Positions 34,198 through 43,794 are shown, counted from the stretch's first letter. The stretch: 64,000 nt of DNA from Brevibacterium antiquum (GCF_016107655.1 NZ_JABASX010000003.1:248001-312000); one strand, 5' to 3'. A program made the numbers and translations. Notes: a model not told the origin generated them from the sequence alone.

Positions 34198-35058
34198 ATG
34201 TCTGACAATGCCCAGCAGCCGAACTACGGCCCTGACGAATCTCGTCCTATGCCGCCGAACTATTCTCAGGCCTCCGGACCCCAGCAACCCTATGCCCAGC
34301 AGAATCAGAACCCGGCTTCACAGCAGCCGGATCAGAGCCAGCAGGCTTTTGGCTCCCAGCAGCCAAACCCAACGCCAGACGGATCGCAGCAGTACGGATC
34401 CCAGCAGGGTCAGAATTTCGATGGTCAGCCGAACCAGTCCTACGTCCAGCAACCTTATGGTTCGCAGCAGCAGCCGTACGGCGGTCAGCAACCCTTCACC
34501 CAGCAACCGTATGGTTCGCAGCAGCCCTACAGCGCCCAGCAACCTTATGGTTCGCAGCAGCAACCTTATGGTGCTCAGAGCTATGGCGGTGCGGCATTCG
34601 GCCCCGGGATGGCCTCAGCCACGTCACATGCCGCCACGATACCGATGGGGGCCCCGCTTCCCGACGCCGCTTATGGGTCAGGTTCGGTCGGATTCTGGAC
34701 TGCCGACCAGACGGAACGATCGACTGCACTGTGGTCGCATTTAGCCCATGCGGCCACCTACGTCATAGGCGTCGGCTGGATCGTCACGCTGATCCTCTTC
34801 CTCATCAACAAGGACAAGTCGCCATTCATCCGTCATCACGGTGCGCAGTCACTCAACCTGCTCATCGTCGGTGTCATCACCTGCTTCGGAATCGGCATTG
34901 TCGGTGGTCTGCTGTCGATCATCGGCATCGGACTGATCCTGCTTCTCCTACTTCCGGTGGTCACTATCTACATGATCATCATCGAAATCATTGCCGGCGT
35001 CGCAGCCAACCGCGGTGAGGGATACAAGATTCCTCTGACGCCGAACTGGATCAAGTGA
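34198..35058 (+). CDS. DUF4870-type membrane protein with Q/P/Y-rich N-terminal tail
   Basis: A 286-residue protein. Residues 1 to ~140 are low-complexity: Gln, Pro, Tyr, Gly and Ser, with repeated QQPYGSQQ motifs. The C-terminal half is a DUF4870/Tic20-like membrane domain: LWSHLAHAATYVIGVGWIVT, the loop KDKSPFIRHHGAQSLN, and two further hydrophobic stretches ending at IIIEIIAGVAANRGEGY. Function unknown. The ATG at 34198 follows AAAGGATCCCGC. It converges on hemW. Its tail is compositionally like that of the DUF4190-type protein 11 kb away. Confidence 0.8.
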   Translation: MSDNAQQPNYGPDESRPMPPNYSQASGPQQPYAQQNQNPASQQPDQSQQAFGSQQPNPTPDGSQQYGSQQGQNFDGQPNQSYVQQPYGSQQQPYGGQQPFTQQPYGSQQPYSAQQPYGSQQQPYGAQSYGGAAFGPGMASATSHAATIPMGAPLPDAAYGSGSVGFWTADQTERSTALWSHLAHAATYVIGVGWIVTLILFLINKDKSPFIRHHGAQSLNLLIVGVITCFGIGIVGGLLSIIGIGLILLLLLPVVTIYMIIIEIIAGVAANRGEGYKIPLTPNWIK

Positions 35059-35094
35059 CCGAACTGATCTGAACCGAACTGATCTGATCAGATC
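35041..35094. repeat. tandem repeat over the DUF4870-gene stop codon, with palindrome
   Basis: CCGAACTGGATCAAGTGA (coding end plus stop) is followed by two 15-base units CCGAACTGATCTGAA and CCGAACTGATCTGAT. An in-frame second TGA falls in the first downstream unit (35065-35067). The last unit runs into the perfect palindrome GATCTGATCAGATC at 35081-35094. Confidence 0.8.
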
Positions 35095-35201
35095 GCCACC
35101 TGATTGCACAGAGGCTCTTGATACCCCATCGGTACCAGGATCATCTGCCATTCACATTGAATCTCGCGGGTCACTTCCCTGCAGCGGCTGGCGAGATTGA
35201 C

Positions 35202-35242
35202 CGGTCGAGCGAGCTCCGGAGGAGTCAGCTCCGGCTCAGCTC
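35202..35242. repeat. 15-bp tandem repeat over the hemW stop codon
   Basis: CGGTCGAGCGAGCTC, CGGAGGAGTCAGCTC and a partial CGGCTCAGCTC; the partial unit contains the hemW stop (35236-35238) and the second carries another TGA on the minus strand. Confidence 0.65.
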
Positions 35243-36468
35243 ACGTAGTCCGTGAGGATGCGAACCATGTAGTCAGCCATCAGCCGGCCCTGCAGCGTAG
35301 GTTCGAAGCGGCCTTCCTCCACGGCGTCACCATCGAGAAGTCCCTGCTTGACGAATCCCCTGATCGCCCTGTCACTGCCTGTCCCCAGTGAGTCCAGAGG
35401 CAGCTCCGAGTCGATGCGAGCCGCGAGCATGATCCGTTCGATCTCCTGGGTCGATGCTTCCAGCACCTCACGTCCGATGGCAGGCGACTCACCTGCGAGC
35501 AGCCGGTCGGACCAGGCCCGGGGATGTTTGGCGTTCCAGAACCGCACGCCGCCGATGTGCGAATGGGCTCCGGGTCCGAAGCCCCACCAATCGGCATTGC
35601 GCCAGTAGGCCATGTTGTGGTCGCAGCGGGTCTCCGCAGACGTCGACCAGTTGCTGACCTCGTACCAGTGCAGACCAGCCGCCTCCATGGCGGCGTCGGC
35701 GATCTCGTATTTGTCGGCCAGGTCATCGTCGTCGGGCATCGGCAGTTCACCTCGGCGAACCATGGCTCCCATCTTCGTGCCGGGTTCGACGATGAGCGAA
35801 TAGGCGGAGACGTGATCGACGTCGTTGCTCAGGGCCACCTGAAGTGACCTGCGCCAATCGTCGATGGACTCCCCCGGTGTGCCGTAGATGAGGTCGAGGC
35901 TCAGCTCCAGGCCGGCTTCTTTGATCCATCTCGCCACATCTGGGATCTTCTCTGGGTCGTGTGTGCGGTCCAGGGTCGCGAGCACATGGGGCACAGCCGA
36001 CTGCATACCCAAGGAGATCCTCGTGAACCCGGCGGCAGCCAGGGTCGCAATGTAGCTCGGGTCCAATGTGTCGGGGTTCGCTTCGGTCGTGACCTCGACA
36101 TCCGGTGCCAACCGGAAGCGGTCGCGAATATCATCCATCACCCCGGCCAGCACCTCGGCGGCCAACATCGTCGGGGTACCTCCACCGAAGAAGATCGTCG
36201 TCACCGCACGGTCGGCGGCCCCCGCCTCGGCGAGGACACGAGTCGACAGATCAAGCTCGCGGGCAAGATTGCTGCGGTAGTCGTCGCGGGAGGCGCCGGG
36301 CCCCAGATCCTCTGCGGTGTAGGTGTTGAAGTCGCAGTAGCCGCAGCGGACCCGACAGTAAGGGACGTGAACGTACAGGCTCAGCCCGCGAGAGGCCGCG
36401 CCGACCCCGGCCGAGGCCGGCAGCGAACCGTCAAGCGGTGGAGTCTCACCAGTCGGTTGTGCGGGCAC
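35236..36468 (-). CDS. hemW: radical SAM family heme chaperone HemW
   Basis: A 410-residue radical SAM protein, related to oxygen-independent coproporphyrinogen oxidase but acting as a heme chaperone. The iron-sulfur motif YCRVRCGYCDFNTYT (CxxxCxxC) is present with the HemW-type CxxxCGYCDFN context, followed by IFFGGGTPTM. The true HemN fourth cysteine (CxxxCxxCxC) is absent (Phe instead), which supports HemW. The C-terminal HemN-like domain is present. The GTG start at 36468 is directly next to the lepA stop, with no gap, so the two are co-translated. Confidence 0.93.
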   Translation of the reverse strand: MPAQPTGETPPLDGSLPASAGVGAASRGLSLYVHVPYCRVRCGYCDFNTYTAEDLGPGASRDDYRSNLARELDLSTRVLAEAGAADRAVTTIFFGGGTPTMLAAEVLAGVMDDIRDRFRLAPDVEVTTEANPDTLDPSYIATLAAAGFTRISLGMQSAVPHVLATLDRTHDPEKIPDVARWIKEAGLELSLDLIYGTPGESIDDWRRSLQVALSNDVDHVSAYSLIVEPGTKMGAMVRRGELPMPDDDDLADKYEIADAAMEAAGLHWYEVSNWSTSAETRCDHNMAYWRNADWWGFGPGAHSHIGGVRFWNAKHPRAWSDRLLAGESPAIGREVLEASTQEIERIMLAARIDSELPLDSLGTGSDRAIRGFVKQGLLDGDAVEEGRFEPTLQGRLMADYMVRILTDYVS

Positions 36469-38340
36469 TTACTTCTTGGGTTCCTTCTTGGGCTCCGGAT
36501 CGTCCGAGGACAGGGCGGCGATGAAGGCCTCCTGAGGGACCTCGACATTGCCGACGACCTTCATCCGCTTCTTGCCTTCCTTCTGCTTCTCCAGCAGCTT
36601 GCGCTTACGGCTGATGTCGCCGCCGTAGCACTTGCTCAGCACATCCTTGCGGATGGCGCGGATGGTCTCACGAGCGATGATGCGCGAACCGATGGCAGCC
36701 TGGATCGGCACTTCGAACTGCTGGCGCGGGATCAGCTTGCGCAGCTTGCCGGCCATGAGCACACCGTAGGAGTAGGAGTTGTCGCGGTGGACGATCGCGG
36801 AGAAGGCGTCGACCTGATCGCCGTGGAGCAGGATGTCGACCTTGACCAGGTCCGCTGCGTCTTCGCCGTCATCGGAGTAGTCGAGGGTCGCGTAGCCCTT
36901 GGTCTTCGACTTCAGCTGGTCGAAGAAGTCGAAGACGATCTCGGCCAGGGGCAGTCGGTAACGGATCTCGACCCGGTCCGAGGACAGATAGTCCATTCCC
37001 TGAAGACTGCCGCGACGCGTCTGGCACAGTTCCATCACCGCACCGATGTAGTCGCTCGGGGTGAGGATGGTGGCGCGGACCATGGGTTCGCGGACCTCTT
37101 TGATCTTGCCCGTCGGATACTCGCTCGGGTTCGTGACCTCCATCTCCGATCCGTCTTCCATCGTGACGTCGTAGATCACGCTGGGTGCGGTGGAGATGAG
37201 ATCGAGGTCGTATTCGCGTTCGAGGCGATCGCGCAGGACTTCGAGGTGGAGCAGTCCGAGGAACCCGCAGCGGAAGCCGAAGCCCAGCGCAGTCGAGGTC
37301 TCTGGCTCGTAGGCCAGCGAGGCATCGTTGAGTTTGAGCTTGTCAAGGGCATCGCGCAGGACCGGGTAATCCGATCCATCGATCGGAAACAGCCCGGAGT
37401 ACACCATGGGCTTAGGTTCCTTGTAGCCCTCGAGCGCCTTCGTGGCCGGTGCAGAGTTCAGTGTGACCGTGTCGCCAACCTTGGACAGGCGCACGTCTTT
37501 GACGCCGGTGATGAGATATCCGACCTCGCCGACGCCCAGGCCCTTCGTGGCCTTCGGCTCCGGTGAGGAGACGCCGATCTCGAGGAGTTCGTGGGTGCTG
37601 CCTGTCGACATCATCGTCAGCTTCTCGCGCGGATGCAGCGAACCGTCAATGAGGCGCACGTAGGTCACGACGCCTCGGTACGTGTCGTAGACGGAGTCGA
37701 AGATCATGGCTCGCGCCGGCGCATCGGCGTCGCCGACAGGGGCAGGAATGTCCGAGATGATGCGATCGAGGACCGCGTCGACGCCTTCGCCGGTCTTGCC
37801 CGACACCAGCAGGCAGTCTTCGGGTTCGCAGCCGATGAGGTTGGCCAGCTCTTCCGCGTACTTCTCGGGCTGTGCGGCGGGGAGGTCGATCTTGTTGAGG
37901 ACGGGAATGATCGCGAGATCGTTCTCCATGGCCATGTAGAGGTTGGCCAGAGTCTGGGCTTCGATGCCCTGTGCCGCATCGACGAGAAGGAGCGCACCTT
38001 CACAGGCGGCCAGGGATCTGGAGACCTCATAGCTGAAGTCGACGTGACCCGGAGTGTCGATCATGTTGAGAGCGAAGGGAGTGCCCTCGTTCTCCCAGGC
38101 CATGCGCACGGCCTGGGACTTGATCGTGATTCCGCGTTCGCGTTCGATGTCCATCCGGTCGAGGTACTGAGCTCGCATATCGCGCGGCTGAACCGCCCCT
38201 GTGACCTGGAGCATCCTGTCGGCCAGGGTCGATTTTCCATGGTCGATATGAGCAATGATGCAGAAATTGCGGATCAACTCGGGTGATGTAGCGGACGGCG
38301 AAATCCGTTCGAGTGCTTGCGGCTTCACCTGAGGTGACAT
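36469..38340 (-). CDS. lepA: elongation factor 4 (LepA)
   Basis: A 623-residue translational GTPase that acts on ribosomes under stress and in 30S assembly. The G domain has [29 protein letters not shown] and LNKIDLP; domains II, III and V follow, and the LepA-specific C-terminal domain includes KIRNASK-like basic segments ([17 protein letters not shown]). The ATG at 38340 follows GGAAGGGCG. Its stop abuts the hemW start, the usual lepA-hemW pair. Confidence 0.96.
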   Translation of the reverse strand: MSPQVKPQALERISPSATSPELIRNFCIIAHIDHGKSTLADRMLQVTGAVQPRDMRAQYLDRMDIERERGITIKSQAVRMAWENEGTPFALNMIDTPGHVDFSYEVSRSLAACEGALLLVDAAQGIEAQTLANLYMAMENDLAIIPVLNKIDLPAAQPEKYAEELANLIGCEPEDCLLVSGKTGEGVDAVLDRIISDIPAPVGDADAPARAMIFDSVYDTYRGVVTYVRLIDGSLHPREKLTMMSTGSTHELLEIGVSSPEPKATKGLGVGEVGYLITGVKDVRLSKVGDTVTLNSAPATKALEGYKEPKPMVYSGLFPIDGSDYPVLRDALDKLKLNDASLAYEPETSTALGFGFRCGFLGLLHLEVLRDRLEREYDLDLISTAPSVIYDVTMEDGSEMEVTNPSEYPTGKIKEVREPMVRATILTPSDYIGAVMELCQTRRGSLQGMDYLSSDRVEIRYRLPLAEIVFDFFDQLKSKTKGYATLDYSDDGEDAADLVKVDILLHGDQVDAFSAIVHRDNSYSYGVLMAGKLRKLIPRQQFEVPIQAAIGSRIIARETIRAIRKDVLSKCYGGDISRKRKLLEKQKEGKKRMKVVGNVEVPQEAFIAALSSDDPEPKKEPKK

Positions 38341-38513
38341 GAACGCCCTTCCTTCGACAGACCAGAACTTCCATTGTTCCATGGGTTGCGCACCAGACTG
38401 GAATCCTCCTCACCCCGGCGCATGCGGGCAGAACTTCTTGTCACCGGCTCGAACTCGCTGAGAATCCCTGTGCCGATCCTGCACTTTCGGCGGCGATCGG
38501 CGAAGATTGAGCG

Positions 38514-39281
38514 ATGAGCGATTTCTCGATCATGAGCTTCAACCTCAGGTATCCGGCGATGGACGGCCATCCCGTGGCCAAGCGCCTGCCCATCGCCGCC
38601 GAGCTCATCACCCAGGCTCACCCTCATATCATCGGCACACAGGAGGGTGAGCTCGATCAGCTCGAGACACTCATCAGCCTGCTTCCCGATGAGTACATCT
38701 GGTTGGGTGAGGGGCATTCGGGCGGCAATTCGGGTGAGTTCACCGCGGTCATCTACGACTCATCGCGATTCGACGTCGATACCGTCGATATCAGCTGGCT
38801 GTCCGAACAGCCGGAGACGGTCGCGTCCGAATCCTGGGGTGTCTCCCACGCCCGGACGCTGACAGTCGTCGACTTTCGGGATCGTATCGCCGGGCAGTCG
38901 CTGCGCCTGCTCAACACTCACTTCGATCACAAGTCTGAGGAAGCTCGTCTGGAATCAGGGAAGATCATGGCCGGCCATCTCGCCGAGGCGACCGGTCCGT
39001 CCGTGGTCACAGGAGACTTCAACGTCGCCACCGGTTCCCCCGTCTACGACTATTTCTGCACTGAGCTGGGACTCGCAGACACCGCTGCGATTGTTCCAGG
39101 TGAGGACATCGGAACATTCCACCGTTACCGGGGCCCTCAGGACGGCGACCCTCGCATCGATTGGATCCTGACGACACCGCGACTGCGAACAGTCTCCACG
39201 CGGATCAATACATACAACCTCGACGGTGAGTACCCGTCCGACCATTTCCCGGTCGAAGCGGTTCTGCGCTACGTCGATTAG
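38514..39281 (+). CDS. endonuclease/exonuclease/phosphatase (EEP) family hydrolase
   Basis: A 255-residue soluble EEP-fold hydrolase. Family residues are visible: IMSFNLRYP (Asn), IIGTQEGELDQL (metal-binding Glu), NTHFDHKSEEAR (His/Asp), VVTGDFNVATGSPVY (GDFN) and the C-terminal SDHFPVEAVL (DH). The catalytic set is complete. No signal peptide is seen. Substrate unknown: nucleic acid, sugar phosphate or lipid phosphate are possible. The PemK-like gene begins 11 bases after its stop. Confidence 0.88.
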   Translation: MSDFSIMSFNLRYPAMDGHPVAKRLPIAAELITQAHPHIIGTQEGELDQLETLISLLPDEYIWLGEGHSGGNSGEFTAVIYDSSRFDVDTVDISWLSEQPETVASESWGVSHARTLTVVDFRDRIAGQSLRLLNTHFDHKSEEARLESGKIMAGHLAEATGPSVVTGDFNVATGSPVYDYFCTELGLADTAAIVPGEDIGTFHRYRGPQDGDPRIDWILTTPRLRTVSTRINTYNLDGEYPSDHFPVEAVLRYVD

Positions 39282-39292
39282 GATCAGTGCAC

Positions 39293-39871
39293 ATGAGTTG
39301 GAAATCACTGGTCAGTCGCGTCGTCAGGATCGGCGTCAAAGAAGGCTTCAAATACTACAAAGATTCACAGAGGAATAAGGCAGGCTCGCAGGATTCGGGC
39401 TCCCGCCCGAGCGGTCCCTCTCAGAGCGATGGACGGTCGTCGGGATCCGCCTCGGCGAAGGACGGTGAATATCCGGGTGACTACCGCGGCGCGGTCAATG
39501 TCTCCTATGCCCCCGACCTCGACGGCGATGCCGATCCCGGAGAGGTCGTGTGGGGCTGGGTTCCCTTCGAAGAGGACCACTCCCAGGGCAAGGACCGTCC
39601 CTCCCTCGTCATCGGCAAGGACGGTCGCTGGGTGCTTTCACTCATGCTCACCAGCAAGGATCACATCCCAGGCGTAGTCGGCGAGGTCCGCGAAGACCGC
39701 CACGCCCGGTGGATGAACATCGGCAGCGGGGATTGGGATTCTCAGGGCAGGCCCTCCGAGATCCGACTCGACCGAGTGATCCGCCTCGATCCGGAGACCA
39801 TCCGCCGCGAAGGCTCGATCATGCCTCGCGAGATCTTCGAACAGGTCGCGAAGAACGTCAACGCCGGCTGA
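39293..39871 (+). CDS. PemK/MazF-fold protein with N-terminal extension, no antitoxin
   Basis: A 192-residue protein. A basic N-terminal segment (~30 residues, SLVSRVVRIGVKEGFKYYKD) is followed by a Ser/Gly-rich linker to about residue 60, and then a PemK/MazF-like domain: YRGAVNVSYAPDLDGDADPG, EVVWGWVPFEE, KDRPSLVIGKDG and a C-terminal helix. The family contains mRNA interferases, but no antitoxin gene is adjacent, and the domain is longer than in classic toxins. Such solitary copies are common in actinobacterial cores, so toxin activity should not be assumed. The ATG at 39293 has AGGA at nine bases, within the end of the EEP gene. Confidence 0.8.
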   Translation: MSWKSLVSRVVRIGVKEGFKYYKDSQRNKAGSQDSGSRPSGPSQSDGRSSGSASAKDGEYPGDYRGAVNVSYAPDLDGDADPGEVVWGWVPFEEDHSQGKDRPSLVIGKDGRWVLSLMLTSKDHIPGVVGEVREDRHARWMNIGSGDWDSQGRPSEIRLDRVIRLDPETIRREGSIMPREIFEQVAKNVNAG

Positions 39872-39894
39872 GCCGAAATCAGGGCACCGACAAT

Positions 39895-39923
39895 TTCAAC
39901 CTGACGGGATCAGCCTGTATCGT
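39895..39923 (+). promoter_or_regulatory. promoter of rpsT
   Basis: TTCAAC, 17 bases, TATCGT, about 155 bases before the rpsT start. The long leader that follows has no named motif but could mediate S20 autoregulation. Confidence 0.4.
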
Positions 39924-40078
39924 TGAGAGAGTATCTTCATCAAAGGCGTGTGTCTCGCTGAGGTCGGGTGAAGATGCCATCAGGCTCGATATCATCGATG
40001 TGTTTCCCCGCGGAGATGAGTATGTCGGTCAGATGTGCCCTCACGACCATGTTCCACTAACACGAAAGAGTGTTGAAA

Positions 40079-40339
40079 TTGGCTAATATCAAGTCACAGA
40101 TCAAGCGGATTGAAACCAACGAGAAGGCTCGCCAGCGCAACAAGGCTGTGCGGTCCGAGGTTCGGTCACATGTCCGCGTCGTCCGCGAGAACATTGCTGC
40201 CGGCAACAAGGACGAAGCACAGCAGGCTTATGCTGTTGCCGCCCGTAAGCTCGACAAGGCTGTTTCGAAGGGTGTTCTGCACAAGAACAACGCTGCGAAC
40301 CGCAAGTCGCGCATGGCCACGCAGATCAACGCTCTCTGA
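40079..40339 (+). CDS. rpsT: 30S ribosomal protein S20
   Basis: An 86-residue primary 16S rRNA-binding protein. The start is the TTG at 40079, giving the canonical N-terminus (M)ANIKSQIKRIETNEKAR after AAGAG; an upstream GTG at 40070 would add three residues. TTG starts are known for rpsT in other bacteria, where poor initiation contributes to autoregulation. It is divergent-free and ends in a strong hairpin; holA converges on it, the usual rpsT/holA arrangement. Confidence 0.96.
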   Translation: MANIKSQIKRIETNEKARQRNKAVRSEVRSHVRVVRENIAAGNKDEAQQAYAVAARKLDKAVSKGVLHKNNAANRKSRMATQINAL

Positions 40340-40363
40340 GTCGATCACTGAGGCTATAGCTTC

Positions 40364-40395
40364 GAGGGGCCCGATCCGTTTGGATCGGGCCCCTC
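40364..40395. terminator. rpsT terminator
   Basis: GAGGGGCCCGATCC, GTTT loop, GGATCGGGCCCCTC: a 14-bp perfect stem, 24 bases after the rpsT stop. It is symmetric and could serve the convergent holA transcript also. Confidence 0.88.
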
Positions 40396-40396
40396 A

Positions 40397-40432
40397 TCTA
40401 TTCACCATTCAGAGTCTCTTCACCGCTCAGCG
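40397..40432. repeat. 18-bp tandem duplication over the holA stop codon
   Basis: TCTATTCACCATTCAGAG is followed by TCTCTTCACCGCTCAGCG, 14 of 18 bases equal. The second holds the holA stop (40427-40429), the first an in-frame second stop 18 bases downstream. Confidence 0.7.
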
Positions 40433-41410
40433 CTGACGCGCCAGGCGGCAGACTTCGGAGACGAACCATTCGACCGCATAGACCGGGTCACGGCCTCCGC
40501 CTTTGACAGCCTCATCGGCTTCGGCTGCCGCGATCAATGACTGCCCCAAGGCGACTTCGTTCCACCGGCGCACCTCGCGCCGGGCACGGTCAACCTGCCA
40601 CGGAGCCATCTTCAGCTCCGAGGCGAGCTCGCCGCTCGATCCCGAGAAGCCTTGGACCTTGGCCATCGACCGCAGCTTCATCGCGACCGCGGCAACCAGG
40701 GGCACCGGGTCGGACCCGGTCGACAGTGCGTGACGCAGGAGGCTCAGTGCGCTCTTCGCATCGCCTCCGACCGCGGCGTCGGCGACTTTGAAGCCGGTGG
40801 CCTCCACTCGGCCGCCGTAGTACTGGTCGACGATCTGCGCGGTGATGGTTCCGTCGGTGTCCTCGATGAGCTGGTCGACTCCGGCATTGAGTTCGGACAG
40901 GTCGGCCCCGAGTGCAGACATGAGCGCGGCCATCCCTGATTCGTCGATCTGCCTCTTCGCAGCCTTGAATCGTCCTTGGGCGAATTTGGCGCGGTCGCTC
41001 TCGTTCTTCAGCGGCGTCGCATCGACCCGGGGGAATCCGTTCGCCTCGATCTTCTTGACCAGTTTGGCCCCGCGGTTGCCGCCTCCGTGAAGGAGCAGGA
41101 CGATGGCATCGTCATTGGGTTCATCGAGGTAGGCGAGCGCATCTGCCAAGAATGCCTCCGAACACTTCTCGACGCTGTCGACGACGATGAGTTTGGAGGA
41201 GGAGAACAATGAGGGCGAGGCGGCCATGAGCAGCTCTCCGCCTTGGTATCCGGCGGCGTCGAACTCGATCTCCTCCGGGTCGGACTTCCGCGCGGCAGTG
41301 ACGATCCGATCCTTGGCCATGCGGATGAGCACCGGCTCGTTTCCGGAGATCATCACTACGGGCGCGGGCTTCGCGGAACTCCACGGGATCAGGGTCTTCT
41401 TCACTGCCAT
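40427..41410 (-). CDS. holA: DNA polymerase III subunit delta
   Basis: A 327-residue clamp-loader subunit that opens the sliding clamp. The N-terminal domain starts VVMISGNEPVLIRMAKDRIV, and the pattern of AAA+-like domain without Walker residues followed by an all-helical collar domain (C-terminal ~120 residues, LLRHALSTGSDPVPLVAAVA) fits HolA. The ATG at 41410 is used. It lies 64 bases downstream of comEC on the same strand, the common comEC-holA-rpsT order. Confidence 0.92.
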   Translation of the reverse strand: MAVKKTLIPWSSAKPAPVVMISGNEPVLIRMAKDRIVTAARKSDPEEIEFDAAGYQGGELLMAASPSLFSSSKLIVVDSVEKCSEAFLADALAYLDEPNDDAIVLLLHGGGNRGAKLVKKIEANGFPRVDATPLKNESDRAKFAQGRFKAAKRQIDESGMAALMSALGADLSELNAGVDQLIEDTDGTITAQIVDQYYGGRVEATGFKVADAAVGGDAKSALSLLRHALSTGSDPVPLVAAVAMKLRSMAKVQGFSGSSGELASELKMAPWQVDRARREVRRWNEVALGQSLIAAAEADEAVKGGGRDPVYAVEWFVSEVCRLARQR

Positions 41411-41474
41411 GCGCCAAGCCTATCGTTAGCCACGGACTCGATGCGCGCCAGTCGCCGGAGCCTACCCGCAGGAG

Positions 41475-43754
41475 TCACTGTCCATCACCGCCGCAGCTTC
41501 GCCCCGTACTGTACTGCGCGTTCGCATAGACGGCGATGGTGCCGCAGAGGTCGGAGCGCAGAACCGGGACGGGGCCGAAGGCCCGTTGGGCTCGTGGGGT
41601 GGGATGGCCGTAGCTGTTCTCCCCCACTGAGATCGCTCCGAGGCGAGCGCCTGCGGCGGTGAAGAAGTCTTCCGACAGGTCGGAGGAGCCATGGTGGGGT
41701 GCGATGAGCACGTCGACGGGTTCGAGATTCTGGGCGACGATGAACTGTTCGTCTTCTCCGATGTCGCCGGGGACCAGGTAGCTCAGTCCCTTCTGTTCGA
41801 CTCTGAGGACCAGTGAGTCCTCATTGCGCACTTCGGTCCCCTCTGTCGCCGCGGCCCCTTCTGTCTCCGCGGTCTCTTCTGTCCCCGTGATCTCTCGCGC
41901 AGGTGGCCAGAGCACCTCGATCTGGGCTCCACCGGCGTCGAACGTGTGTCCACGCGTTGTCGGGACCACCTCGGCGCCGGTGTCCTCGACGATTCTGTGC
42001 ACCTCCTCTCCCCCGCTGACGTTGGTGGACACCCAGAGGCGGTGCAGGGTCCGCGACCAGGTGGTTCCGGCATACCCGGCACTGTGATCGGCGTCGAAGT
42101 GGGAGATGACGAGGTCGAACTCCTCGATCCTGCCCTCGTCGAGGCACACGTCGACGGGCTTCGGGTCCTTCCCCGTGTCGATGACGAGGCCACGGCCCTC
42201 GCCGAGGTTGATCAGCGTTGCCGATCCCTGCCCGACATCGCAGATCATCACCAACCAATCGTGTGCCGGTGGCTTCGTCCGACCGACCACGATGATCAGT
42301 GCGGTCAGGCAGATGCAGAGGACGACGACCGGGACTCCCCACAGCTTTCTGCGTATCAGCAGCCAGCAGCCTGCACCCAGCACGATGAGAAGTCCGAGCG
42401 CGGCCAGTGTCCCCCACGGCGGTTCCGGCCAGTCGAGGGCAGCTCCGGGCAGTCCGGCACAGATCCTGGCCACGGCCACGATCCACCATGCGCACAGCGA
42501 GCCGAGCAAGGCGGGAAGCTGAGCACACCACAGCAGTCCGGGGATACCGACGAGACCGAGTCCCCCGCACACCAGCGATAGGAACCCCAGGACAGTGGCC
42601 GGCAGAACTGCGGGTGCGGCCAGGGCGTTCGCTGCCACCGACCACAGCCCGATCCGAGGGTCGATGGCCACGAGTACCGGGGTGCAGGCCAGTTGGGCGA
42701 CCAGGGGCACGATGAGTGCGCTGAGGACAATGGCGGGGACCATCGACAGGCGCAGGCTCAGTCGCCGCAGAATGATCGGAACGACGAACATGATTGCGGC
42801 GGTCGAGACGACGGAGAGCACGAATCCCACCGAGGTCGCCAGCACAGGGACAACGCTGAGCAGGATGCACACGGTCGAACTCATCACCGCCACCGGTGAG
42901 ATCCCTCCCCCACGGAGGAAGACAAGGGCGACCGCGATCGCCATACCCGCCGCACGGATGGCGCTGGGTTCGAACCCGACCACGAACACATACCCCACAC
43001 AGGTGAGCACCCCGACACCGACGCGCGTCCGAGGACCGGCCCTGCACAGTCCAGCCAGCAGTCCGGCACCGAGGCTGACAATCGTGACATTGCTGCCTGA
43101 GACAGCCGAAATGTGAGTCAGGGACACCACACGCATATCGTCTTCCATCCGTGCGTCCTGGGGCTCGGTGTCACCGACCACGAGGCCTGGCAGCAGTGCA
43201 CCGCCGCTGTGTCCTGAGGCCAGGGAATCATGTCGCAGCTGCATGCGCAGGTCTCCTCGCCACTGCCACAGCCTGTTCGGTGTGCGCAGGACCGTCGCAT
43301 CTTTGCTGCTGATGCGGATGTCGTCGAGAGCCTCCGTGCGCATGGTCACGTGCGATCCTTCGGGTGGAGCGGAGGGGCTGAGCACCTCGGTGAAGCCTCC
43401 CGAGGTCAGCACCGTCAGCCGAGACCAGCCCGAGGGCCCTGGTTGGCTGTGACCGACCACGATGCCCTCCACATAGGTGACGTCTTCAGTTCCGCGGCCG
43501 GCACCGAGCATGGTGGTCTGAACCGTGAACAGACATGCGAACACTATGAGGAGCACGCCCAGGTGGTGGTGTCTGCGCAGGCAGAGGAAGCCGAGACCGA
43601 CGAGGATCGCAGCGACGAGGAGCGCCCATGGCCCTGGAGCCACCAGCGCGGTGATCCACAGCCCCAGCGCGCAGATGAGCAGGCGAACGGATCCTGGCCA
43701 GACCTTCGCAGCCGAGCACGCCCAACTGAGTATGGCTCTCCACCGGTCTCTCAC
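41475..43754 (-). CDS. comEC: ComEC/Rec2 competence membrane protein
   Basis: A predicted DNA-uptake channel/nuclease of about 759 residues. Several N-terminal membrane helices are followed by the ComEC domain (VVSLTHISAVSGSNVTIVSL, then a long run of hydrophobic segments) and a C-terminal MBL domain with DVGQGSATLINLGEG, ISHFDADHSAGYAG and APHHGSSDLSEDFF. Metal-site residues appear present. The start is uncertain; GTG 43754 is chosen as it avoids overlap with comEA. The tail ends in a Gly/Ser/Cys-rich stretch. Whether the organism is transformable is not shown here. Confidence 0.9.
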   Translation of the reverse strand: MRDRWRAILSWACSAAKVWPGSVRLLICALGLWITALVAPGPWALLVAAILVGLGFLCLRRHHHLGVLLIVFACLFTVQTTMLGAGRGTEDVTYVEGIVVGHSQPGPSGWSRLTVLTSGGFTEVLSPSAPPEGSHVTMRTEALDDIRISSKDATVLRTPNRLWQWRGDLRMQLRHDSLASGHSGGALLPGLVVGDTEPQDARMEDDMRVVSLTHISAVSGSNVTIVSLGAGLLAGLCRAGPRTRVGVGVLTCVGYVFVVGFEPSAIRAAGMAIAVALVFLRGGGISPVAVMSSTVCILLSVVPVLATSVGFVLSVVSTAAIMFVVPIILRRLSLRLSMVPAIVLSALIVPLVAQLACTPVLVAIDPRIGLWSVAANALAAPAVLPATVLGFLSLVCGGLGLVGIPGLLWCAQLPALLGSLCAWWIVAVARICAGLPGAALDWPEPPWGTLAALGLLIVLGAGCWLLIRRKLWGVPVVVLCICLTALIIVVGRTKPPAHDWLVMICDVGQGSATLINLGEGRGLVIDTGKDPKPVDVCLDEGRIEEFDLVISHFDADHSAGYAGTTWSRTLHRLWVSTNVSGGEEVHRIVEDTGAEVVPTTRGHTFDAGGAQIEVLWPPAREITGTEETAETEGAAATEGTEVRNEDSLVLRVEQKGLSYLVPGDIGEDEQFIVAQNLEPVDVLIAPHHGSSDLSEDFFTAAGARLGAISVGENSYGHPTPRAQRAFGPVPVLRSDLCGTIAVYANAQYSTGRSCGGDGQ

Positions 43755-43794
43755 CCACCGAGCCTTCGAACAGTGCGCTCGCTCTCGCCGAGCC

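Noticed and set aside
39293..39871. A toxin-antitoxin pair
   Set aside because: The upstream gene is an EEP hydrolase and no small antitoxin frame is found; solitary PemK-like genes are common in the phylum.
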